From assembly GCF_029626025.1 (NCBI RefSeq), contig NZ_JARUBF010000001.1:2170001-2234000 (forward strand): a DNA stretch of 64,000 nucleotides, read 5' to 3'. A model generated the notes under the pieces. That model worked only from the letters and a program-made list of their open reading frames with translations. It had not been told where the DNA came from and searched no databases. This document shows positions 42,142 through 49,473 of this stretch, one piece after another (the first letter of the stretch is position 1; each line of letters begins with the position of its first letter). The position numbers were made by a program, and so were the translations under genes. Source of the DNA: Solwaraspora sp. WMMD406 (GTDB lineage Bacteria; Actinomycetota; Actinomycetes; Mycobacteriales; Micromonosporaceae).

Positions 42142-43043
42142 CCGGCGGACCACGACTCGCGGCTCTGGTCATCGTCGTGGTGACAGCCCTCGTCGTATCG
42201 GCAGCAGTCGCCTACGCCGGTGGCGGTACCGGCGGTGTGCAATGCAGCGGGGACGACGCTCGCCCGGTCTGTGACGTCAACGCTGGTACTCCCAGCAAGC
42301 AGGGAAGCCCGAGCGCTGGTGGGAACGGCGGGGGCCAAAGCGGCGACGGCACGTGCCGTAACCCTTCCGGTGAGGAGATTCCGTGCGAGCGGGACGGGGG
42401 CTGGGCAGGCGCTGACGGTTGCTACTACGCGCCTGCCGATCCGCCGCCGTCCACGATCGAGGCCCTTGGTGGTCAGCCGGCGGGCGAGGGTGGCTGGTAC
42501 ATACGGATCTGCTATGGCGAGGACGCATCGTTCGGGGCCGTGGTGTGGATTGCTGGCGATCCGCCGGTGGTGTCTCCGGCGGTGTTGGCCCGGCAGGCGT
42601 GGGCGCGGCTTGATCTGCCGTCGGTCGTCATCCGGATGAATCCGTCCGGTGAGCAGCTGGTCAATCTGCCGGTGTGGCTGGCTCTCGAGGAGGGGTCGTG
42701 GCGTTCGCAGTCGGCGACGGCTTCCGTGCCGGGTGTCTCGGTGACGGCGACGGCGCGGCCGGTGGGGGCGAGTTGGTCGATGGGCGACGGGACGACCGTG
42801 ACCTGTGAGGGTCCGGGGACGCCGTGGGCGTCGGGTGCCGATCCGGCGAAGGCGTCGCCTGATTGCGGGCATGTCTACCGGCGGTCGTCTGCAGCCGCAC
42901 CGGGCGGCGCCTACACGGTGATGGTCACGGTGACGTGGGAGGTGACCTGGGCTGGTGCCGGGCAGTCCGGCACAGTGCCGGCACTGACCACCAGCGGGCA
43001 GGTGCAGGCCCGGGTGCAGGAGTCGCAGGCAGTCGTTCGCTAG
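42135..43043 (+). CDS. Secreted protein upstream of the Tad locus
   Basis: 302 residues. LAALVIVVVTALVVSAAVAYA is a signal peptide or single TM. A Gly-rich spacer and a Cys-containing beta-rich domain with a PKD-like segment (SWSMGDGTTVTCEGPGTPW, then CGHVYRRSS) follow. GAGGAGG precedes ATG 42135. Proteins of this type regularly precede the SAF/CpaE/TadA genes in actinobacterial clusters (general knowledge). Probably a surface component of the machine. Confidence 0.8.
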   Translation: MLTGGPRLAALVIVVVTALVVSAAVAYAGGGTGGVQCSGDDARPVCDVNAGTPSKQGSPSAGGNGGGQSGDGTCRNPSGEEIPCERDGGWAGADGCYYAPADPPPSTIEALGGQPAGEGGWYIRICYGEDASFGAVVWIAGDPPVVSPAVLARQAWARLDLPSVVIRMNPSGEQLVNLPVWLALEEGSWRSQSATASVPGVSVTATARPVGASWSMGDGTTVTCEGPGTPWASGADPAKASPDCGHVYRRSSAAAPGGAYTVMVTVTWEVTWAGAGQSGTVPALTTSGQVQARVQESQAVVR

Positions 43044-43091
43044 GCCAGCAAGTTCGGTTCGTTCGAGCGCCGAGTCCGAGGAGGAGACGTC

Positions 43092-43808
43092 ATGGCGCTG
43101 GATTCCGTGCGCCCAAAATCAGGTCGAGAGGGTGGCGCGACGGCTGCTGCCCGTGCGGGTCGGGGACCGTGGCGGGCGACCCGGCGGCGTCGCCGGTTGC
43201 CGTTCGTCGCGCTGGGCGGCCTGCTGGTCATCGTGTGCGTGCTGGCCTACGCCTACGGGGCAGCGCAGCTGGGTGACCGTGTTCAGGTGCTCGCGGTGGC
43301 GCGGCCGGTGGCGGCCGGGCAGGCGATCACCGCTGCGCATCTGACGCAGGTCTCGGCCGCCCGTGAATCGCGTGTGCGGCTGGTGCCGGCTTCGAACGCC
43401 GTGGAGGTGGTGGGTCGTACGGCGGTGGTGCCGTTGGTAGCCGGCATGTTGTTGACGCCGGAGGTACTCGGCGACGCGGCGTTTCCGCCGGGCGGTCAGG
43501 TGACCGCCTCGGTGGCGGTGAAGCCGGGCCAGTATCCGCAAGGGCTGGCGGCTGGCGCGCGGGTCGCGGTCTACGTCCCAGCGTCTGTACAGGATGACGG
43601 CCAGCCGGACCCGGCACCGACCTCGGCACCGACCTCGGCGGCGACACCGGACCGGTTGGCGGCGGTGGTGCTGGGGGTCGACCTCGCTGGCGATGGCCAG
43701 GGCGCGACGGTCATCACCCTGTTGTTGGATGCCTCAGACGCGCCAGTGTTAGCGGCGGCTCCGGCTGGCGCTGTGGTGCTGATGCAGACCTCACCGGTGG
43801 AGGGCTGA
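43092..43808 (+). CDS. SAF-domain protein (CpaB/RcpC-like)
   Basis: 238 residues. An Arg-rich N-terminus, a membrane helix (LPFVALGGLLVIVCVLAYAYG), then a SAF domain with VARPVAAGQAITAAHLTQV. RcpC/CpaB proteins assist Flp pilus assembly at the envelope. GAGGAGGA precedes ATG 43092; the CpaE-like gene starts 1 bp after its stop. Confidence 0.9.
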   Translation: MALDSVRPKSGREGGATAAARAGRGPWRATRRRRRLPFVALGGLLVIVCVLAYAYGAAQLGDRVQVLAVARPVAAGQAITAAHLTQVSAARESRVRLVPASNAVEVVGRTAVVPLVAGMLLTPEVLGDAAFPPGGQVTASVAVKPGQYPQGLAAGARVAVYVPASVQDDGQPDPAPTSAPTSAATPDRLAAVVLGVDLAGDGQGATVITLLLDASDAPVLAAAPAGAVVLMQTSPVEG

Positions 43809-43809
43809 C

Positions 43810-44616
43810 ATGCCCTTGCTGGCGGTGACGTATGTGAAGGGTCGTCCGGGTGCGACGACGACCGCGCTCGGGTTGGCCGCGGTGGCGCCGGAGTGGGCGC
43901 GGCCGGTGGTGGTGGAGTGCGATCCGGCGGGTGGCGACCTGACGCGCCGGCACCGGTTGCGGGCAGCGCCGAGCATCGTCGATTTGGCCGCTGCGGCGCG
44001 GGGTGTGGCGAGCCCTGGGGATGTGTACGCCGTCGCGTCGCAGCAGTTGCTGGTGGCTGACGTCGCGGTGCCGGTGGTAGGGGCCCCGGCCGGCGGCGCG
44101 CAGACCCGGGCGGCGGTGCCGGAGTTGACCGGCAGCGGCCGGGCGGTGCTGACCGCGTCGGATCGGGTCGTGGTGGCGGACTGCGGCCGCTTGGGTCCGG
44201 GGTCACCAGTGTGGCCGTTGCTGCGGCAAGCGGATGTGGTGTTGGTGCTGGTGCGGGCGAACGCCGACGAGGTGGCGCATGTGCGGGAGCACCTGGGCGA
44301 GCTGGTGGATGCGGGTACGGGTCGGATGGTCGTGCTGCTCGGTGCGGGCGGTGCATATCCGGCCGGGGAGGTGGCGGATGTCCTGGCGGCCCATGTCAGG
44401 GGCGAGTTGGCGGGCGATCCGGAGGCGGTGGTGGTGCTCGGCCCTCTACCGGATGACCGGCGGGCGGCGGCGGTGCTCGACGGGGACCTCGTAGCTGGTG
44501 CGCGGTGGCGTCGGCTGCCGCTGATGGCCGCGTACGCGCGGCTGTGGACCGACCTCGCCCCGTACCTGCCCGTCGTCGCCCCGCAGTCCTCCGATACAGC
44601 GCCGGAGGCGACATGA
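43810..44616 (+). CDS. CpaE/MinD-like protein with non-canonical P-loop
   Basis: 268 residues. VKGRPGATTTALGLAA occupies the deviant Walker A position, but the lysine before TT is Ala. CDPAGGDLTRRH and VLVLVRANADEVAHV fit the MinD/ParA fold. CpaE localises Tad machinery at the pole. Missing the invariant Lys, it may bind but not hydrolyse ATP; this is common in actinobacterial homologues (inference). The TadA gene overlaps its stop. Confidence 0.85.
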   Translation: MPLLAVTYVKGRPGATTTALGLAAVAPEWARPVVVECDPAGGDLTRRHRLRAAPSIVDLAAAARGVASPGDVYAVASQQLLVADVAVPVVGAPAGGAQTRAAVPELTGSGRAVLTASDRVVVADCGRLGPGSPVWPLLRQADVVLVLVRANADEVAHVREHLGELVDAGTGRMVVLLGAGGAYPAGEVADVLAAHVRGELAGDPEAVVVLGPLPDDRRAAAVLDGDLVAGARWRRLPLMAAYARLWTDLAPYLPVVAPQSSDTAPEAT

Positions 44617-46004
44617 TGACCAGTCCGTTCCTGCCGACCCAGGGCGCGGGGGAGGCCGGCGAGGCCACAGTGGTACGGCGTGTCCGCCGCGAGGTCGCTG
44701 AGCGGCTCACCCGGGCCACCCGGGCGCACGAGACGGCGACCGGTTCACCGATGCCCGCCGACGACCGTGCGGCGACGACCCGGCGGTTGATCACCGAGGT
44801 TCTGGACGCGTACGCCACGGAGGAAATGAACGCCGGCCGGCCGCCGCTGCGTCCACACGTCGAGTCGCGGGTGGGCCGGGTGGTGGCGGACATGTTGCTC
44901 GGCGCAGGTGGCCTGCAACCACTGCTCGATGACGGGCAGATCGAAGAGGTCAACGCCAACGGGTGTGACGAAGTGTTCGTCCAGTACTCCAACGGCGGGC
45001 GGGCAAAGGTCGGACCGATCGCCGACTCCGATGCGGAGATGGTAGAGCTGATTCGCCGGCTGGCCGCCGACGCCGGCCGCGCCGAGACCGGCGGCGAGGG
45101 TGCGGAGGAACGCCGGTGGGATCGGGCCGCTCCGATCCTGAACTTGCAGCTCGCGGACGGTTCGCGGCTGCACGCGGTCATGTCGGTGACGAGGCGTCCG
45201 GCGTTGTCGATCCGCCGGCACGGCTACGTGAAAGTCACCCTCGCTGATCTGGAACAGCTCGGCACCGTCAATCCGGTGCTGCGGGAACTGCTGTCTGCTG
45301 CGGTGCGGGCGAGGTTGAACGTGCTCATCGCAGGGCGGGTCGGTGCGGGCAAGACGACCCTCCTACGGGCGCTGGCGTCGGCGATTCCACCGCACGAGCG
45401 GATCGTGACGATCGAGGACACCTACGAGTTGGCGCTCGACGCGGACAAGGCCGTGCATCCAAACGTGGTGCCGTTGCAGTCGCGGGAAGCCAACGTCGAG
45501 GGCGAAGGCGCGATCGACATGAGCACGTTGTTCCGCTCGGGACTGCGCATGTCCCCGGACAGGGTCATCGTCGGAGAGATCCGTGGGCACGAGGTCATCC
45601 CGATGCTCAACGCCATGTCGCAGGGTAACGACGGGTCGTTGGGCACCATCCACGCCTCGTCATCGGGTGGGGCGCTGAAGAAGCTGATGCTCTACGCCGC
45701 GCAGGCACCGGAACGTCTGGCCCCGGCCACCACCAACCTCCTCGTCGCCGAGTCCGTGCACCTGGTAGTGCATATGGGGCTCACCGGTAACGGCAGTGGC
45801 CGGGTGCTGACCTCGGTACGGGAGGTCGTCGACGCGGACGGGCTGAACGTGTCCAGCAACGAGATTTTCCGCCCCGACCCCGATGGGCGGGCGGTGCCGG
45901 GTGCGCCGCCGTCGACCGGGCTGCTGTCGGCACTCACCCGACGTGGTTTCAACCCCGGGTTGCTGGATGAGGCCCGCACCGCCCCGGGTGGGGGGTGGGC
46001 GTGA
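44613..46004 (+). CDS. tadA: CpaF/TadA secretion ATPase
   Basis: 463 residues. GRVGAGKTTLLRAL (Walker A), IVTIEDTYEL, DRVIVGEIRGHEV (Walker B) and GNDGSLGTIHASS (His box) are complete, so it should be an active hexameric ATPase driving Tad/Flp pilus or secretion. Overlaps both neighbours. Confidence 0.95.
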   Translation: MMTSPFLPTQGAGEAGEATVVRRVRREVAERLTRATRAHETATGSPMPADDRAATTRRLITEVLDAYATEEMNAGRPPLRPHVESRVGRVVADMLLGAGGLQPLLDDGQIEEVNANGCDEVFVQYSNGGRAKVGPIADSDAEMVELIRRLAADAGRAETGGEGAEERRWDRAAPILNLQLADGSRLHAVMSVTRRPALSIRRHGYVKVTLADLEQLGTVNPVLRELLSAAVRARLNVLIAGRVGAGKTTLLRALASAIPPHERIVTIEDTYELALDADKAVHPNVVPLQSREANVEGEGAIDMSTLFRSGLRMSPDRVIVGEIRGHEVIPMLNAMSQGNDGSLGTIHASSSGGALKKLMLYAAQAPERLAPATTNLLVAESVHLVVHMGLTGNGSGRVLTSVREVVDADGLNVSSNEIFRPDPDGRAVPGAPPSTGLLSALTRRGFNPGLLDEARTAPGGGWA

Positions 46005-46909
46005 TGGTGTTGTCGACGCCGCTGGCTGCCCTGCTAGGGGCCGGAACCGCGTTCGGGCTGGTCCTGCTGGCGGTGGGTTTGTCGCGTCGAGACGGCGGGC
46101 CCGCCGACTCCGCAGCGGACCTCGATGCGGAGCCGTGGTGGTCGAGGCTGACGGCATCCCGTGGCCCGGTCGACCGGCGTCGGGTAGCGCTGTGCCTGGC
46201 CGTCGGCGTGGTCGTCGGTGCGGTGACGCGGTGGCCGGTCGCGGCAGGTCTGGCGGCGGCCGGAGCGTGGATGCTGCCGGCCATCATCGGCCCGGACCGC
46301 GACCACGCCCGTCGGGTGGCCCGGATCGAAGCGATCGCGACCTGGACGGAGGCGTTGCGGGACAACCTGTCCGCAGCGGCCGGGCTGGAGCAGGCGATCA
46401 CGGCCAGCGCGATCGAATCCCCGGAGCCGATCCGTGAGGAGGTGGCCCGGCTCGCGGTGCGCCTACAGCGCAGTTGGCGGCTACCGGACGCGCTGCGCGG
46501 GCTCGCCGACGAGTTGGCCGATCCGACCGCTGATCTTGCCGTCGCCGGGCTGGTGATGGCCGCGCGGGGCAGCGCTGGGCAGCTCGGCGATGTCCTGGGC
46601 GAGCTGGCCGCGTCCGCGCGGGCCAAGGTCGCCTCTCGACAACGCATCGCCGCCGCCCGCAAACGCAACCGCACCTCTGCGCGGGTGATCGTCGGTGCGA
46701 CCCTGGCCATGGCCGGAATGCTGGCCCTGCTCAACCGGGGCTACCTCGCCCTGTTCGACACCCCGACCGGTCAGCTGGTGCTCCTGGCCGCCGGCTGCTG
46801 CTTCACGTTGGCATTCGCGTGGCTCGGCCGCCTCATGCGCGACCGCGATGCCTCCAGGATCTTGGCGGGTGCCGCCGTGCCGGACGAGTCGCGGACGGTG
46901 CCGACATGA
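46004..46909 (+). CDS. tadB: TadB-like inner-membrane platform protein
   Basis: 301 residues. The T2SSF core is EAIATWTEALRDNLSAAAGLEQAI, with several membrane helices at both ends. TGATG overlap with the TadA stop. Confidence 0.88.
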   Translation: MVLSTPLAALLGAGTAFGLVLLAVGLSRRDGGPADSAADLDAEPWWSRLTASRGPVDRRRVALCLAVGVVVGAVTRWPVAAGLAAAGAWMLPAIIGPDRDHARRVARIEAIATWTEALRDNLSAAAGLEQAITASAIESPEPIREEVARLAVRLQRSWRLPDALRGLADELADPTADLAVAGLVMAARGSAGQLGDVLGELAASARAKVASRQRIAAARKRNRTSARVIVGATLAMAGMLALLNRGYLALFDTPTGQLVLLAAGCCFTLAFAWLGRLMRDRDASRILAGAAVPDESRTVPT

Positions 46910-47802
46910 CCGGTCTGGTGTTGCTGGCCGGGATCGGCACCGGCCTCGGATTGTGGCTGATGGTGGTGGGCTGGTTTCCCCGTCCACCACGGTTGGGCAA
47001 AGCCCTCGACGTCCCGTACGGCATCGACCTGGTCGACGCCGCCATCACCGCCCCGCCGGTGGGGTGGTCGGGGCGGTGGGGCCGTCCGGCGGTGCGGTGG
47101 CTGCGCCGCGCCGGGCTGCCTCTTGCTTCGACCCGCCGGGACCTCGCCACCGTCGACAAGCCGGTAGAGGTGCACTTGGTCGAGCAGTCGACCGCAGCGG
47201 TGTTCGGGCTCCTGCTGCCTCCCGCCGTCGCGTCGCTGCTCGCCCTGGCCGGAGTGGGCACCGGCGTGACGATGCCGGCCGCCGCGTCGCTGCTGCTCGG
47301 CGCGGCCGGGTTCCTCGCCCCGGAACTGTCAGTGCGATCGGAGGCCGCCAAGCATCGGACCGCGTTCCGCGACGCCTTGTCATCATTTCTCGATCTGGTC
47401 GTGATCAGCCTCGCGTCCGGGGCCGGGGTGGATCAGGCGCTTGATGACGCGGCGAAGGTAGGCTCCGGCTCTGCCTACACCGAACTGCGCTACGCCCTGG
47501 CCGAGGCTCGGCTGGCCCGGGTACCGCCGTGGGACATCCTCGCCGCTCTCGGCCGCCGGGTCGCCGTCGCCGAGTTGCAGCAGCTCGCCGCCACCATCGG
47601 GCTGGCCGGCACCGAGGGGGCCAAGGTCCGCGCCTCTCTGCGGTCTCGTGCCGTCGCCCTACGCGCCCGGCAACTCACCGACGCCGAGGGTGAGGCGAAT
47701 GCCGCGACCGAGCGGATGGCGCTGCCCATCGTCGCCCTGTTCGCCGGCTTCCTGATCTTCCTCGGCTATCCCGCGATGGCCGCCGTCCTCGGAGGTCTGT
47801 AG
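46906..47802 (+). CDS. tadC: TadC-like inner-membrane platform protein
   Basis: 298 residues. The T2SSF core is FRDALSSFLDLVVISLASGAGVDQAL, with membrane spans at the N-terminus, in the middle (FGLLLPPAVASLLALAG) and at the C-terminus (LPIVALFAGFLIFLGYPAM). ATGA overlap with tadB. Confidence 0.88.
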   Translation: MTGLVLLAGIGTGLGLWLMVVGWFPRPPRLGKALDVPYGIDLVDAAITAPPVGWSGRWGRPAVRWLRRAGLPLASTRRDLATVDKPVEVHLVEQSTAAVFGLLLPPAVASLLALAGVGTGVTMPAAASLLLGAAGFLAPELSVRSEAAKHRTAFRDALSSFLDLVVISLASGAGVDQALDDAAKVGSGSAYTELRYALAEARLARVPPWDILAALGRRVAVAELQQLAATIGLAGTEGAKVRASLRSRAVALRARQLTDAEGEANAATERMALPIVALFAGFLIFLGYPAMAAVLGGL

Positions 47803-47862
47803 CTCCAGTTCACCAGGCCCGACCTGTCACCAGGTCTTCGTACCGCATTGGAGGAACACGCG

Positions 47863-48054
47863 ATGTCCGCTCTCCTCGCCTACCTGGCCGCCGAGCTGCG
47901 GCACCGCTGGCAGGCAGCCCGTGCCAACCCCGACGGCGGCTACTCCACCGAGTCCGTCCTCGTCACCGCCCTGCTGGTGACCCTGGCGATCGCGGTCATC
48001 GGCATCATCGCGGTCAAGGTCGTGGGCAAGGCCAACAGCATCAACCTCGGCTGA
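47863..48054 (+). CDS. Flp-type small pilin-like protein
   Basis: 63 residues. NPDGGYSTESVLVTALLVTLAIAVIGIIAVKVV has a prepilin-like site: a Gly, then Glu at +5 if cut after the first Gly, then a hydrophobic helix. GGAGGA precedes the ATG. Probably the structural subunit. No prepilin peptidase gene is in the window. Confidence 0.85.
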   Translation: MSALLAYLAAELRHRWQAARANPDGGYSTESVLVTALLVTLAIAVIGIIAVKVVGKANSINLG

Positions 48055-48059
48055 CACCG

Positions 48060-48545
48060 ATGCCGCCAACCACCACCGTCGCGGAGCACCGCACCGAGCG
48101 CCGACCCTCCCCGGCGCTCGGCGCGGCCAGGCGGCTACGCACCCGATGCCGCCACGTCACCACCGGCTCCGACACCGGCGCCGCCACAGCCGAGCTGGCC
48201 ATCGCGATGCCGCTACTACTGCTCATCGTCATGTTCGTGATCCAGGCCGGAGTGTTCATGCACGCCACCCACATCGCCCAGAGCGCCGCGAACCGCGCGG
48301 CCAACGCCGCCGCCGGCTACCAGTCCAGCGCCGCCACCGGCCGCGACGCGGGCCAGCAGACCCTCGCCGCGATCGGCGACGGGGTACTGAAGGACCCGTC
48401 AGTGTCGGTGACCCGTACCGCAACCGAGGTCCGCACCGAGATCACCGGCACCGCCGCGACCGTGGTCCCCGGCGTACGGTGGCCGGTCCGAGCCACGGTC
48501 ATACGACCCGTCGAGCGCTTCGTCCCCGACAGAGCCGCACCATGA
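48060..48545 (+). CDS. TadE-like pseudopilin
   Basis: 161 residues. A basic N-terminus, GAATAELAIAMPLLLLIVMFVIQAGVFMH (AELA...P, the TadE signature), then a soluble domain. Starts 5 bp after the pilin gene. Confidence 0.88.
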   Translation: MPPTTTVAEHRTERRPSPALGAARRLRTRCRHVTTGSDTGAATAELAIAMPLLLLIVMFVIQAGVFMHATHIAQSAANRAANAAAGYQSSAATGRDAGQQTLAAIGDGVLKDPSVSVTRTATEVRTEITGTAATVVPGVRWPVRATVIRPVERFVPDRAAP

Positions 48546-48994
48546 CCAATGCCGCAACGCGCGCCCGGCTTCGCCAGCACGCCACGGGCGGCGACCGAGG
48601 GACGAGCACCACCGAGGCAGCGCTCGTGACCCCGCTGCTGGTCGCCGTCATGCTGTTCGTGGTGCTCTGCGGCCGGCTGGTCTCCGCACAGATGGACGTC
48701 GACGCCGCCGCCAGCGCCGCCGCCCGGTCAGCCTCACTCGCCCGCACTGACGCCGCCGCCCACGCCGCAGCTGAGCACACCGCCCGGGAGACCCTCGCCG
48801 CCCGCGCCGTCACCTGCCAGCAGGTCAGCGTCACCGTCGCCACCGGTGGACTCCAGCCAGGCGGAGCGGTCACCGTCACCCTGGCCTGCACCGTTTCCCT
48901 GGCTGATCTCGCACTGCTGTCCGTGCCCGGAGCCCGCACCGTGGCGGCCACAGCGACCTCCCCAATCGACGCCTGGCGCGGAGGCGCATCATGA
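48542..48994 (+). CDS. Second TadE-like protein
   Basis: 150 residues. GTSTTEAALVTPLLVAVMLFVVLCGRL is the TadE-type membrane segment (TEAALVTP), with a Cys-containing soluble tail. ATGA overlap with the first TadE-like gene. Confidence 0.88.
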   Translation: MTNAATRARLRQHATGGDRGTSTTEAALVTPLLVAVMLFVVLCGRLVSAQMDVDAAASAAARSASLARTDAAAHAAAEHTARETLAARAVTCQQVSVTVATGGLQPGGAVTVTLACTVSLADLALLSVPGARTVAATATSPIDAWRGGAS

Positions 48995-49446
48995 GGCCAT
49001 CCGACGTCGGCCGCTGGTGGCGGCTACGCGAACGCGCCGGTGACGACTTCGGCCAGGTGACCGCGTTCGCCGTACTCATGATCATCGCCTTGCTCGCGGT
49101 CGCCGGGCTCGTCCTTGACGCCGGGCTGGCCCTGACCGAGAAGGTCCGCGCCCTCGACATCGCCCAGGCCGCAGCGCGCGCCGGTGCGCAGGAACTGGAC
49201 CTGTACCAGTACCGCACCCGCAACATCGCCGAACTCGACCCGCCACGCGCCGCGTCGGCGGCACGAGCATGGCTCGCCTCGGCAGGCACCACGGGCGAGG
49301 CCACCGCCACGGCGACCACCGTCACCGTCACCGTGCACCGCACGAGTGACACCCAACTCCTGCAGATCGTCGGCGTACACCAACTCGACGTCTCCGCGAC
49401 CGCTACCGCCACCGCCGTACAAGGCGTCATCGGCCCCGCCACCTGA
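48991..49446 (+). CDS. TadG-like (Flp-associated) protein
   Basis: 151 residues. FGQVTAFAVLMIIALLAVAGLVLDAG, then ALDIAQAAARAGAQELD, is the short TadG/RTX-less form (TadE/G-like). ATGA overlap with the previous gene. Confidence 0.85.
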   Translation: MRPSDVGRWWRLRERAGDDFGQVTAFAVLMIIALLAVAGLVLDAGLALTEKVRALDIAQAAARAGAQELDLYQYRTRNIAELDPPRAASAARAWLASAGTTGEATATATTVTVTVHRTSDTQLLQIVGVHQLDVSATATATAVQGVIGPAT

Positions 49447-49473
49447 CCACGCACATCCTGAGGACGATCACGC

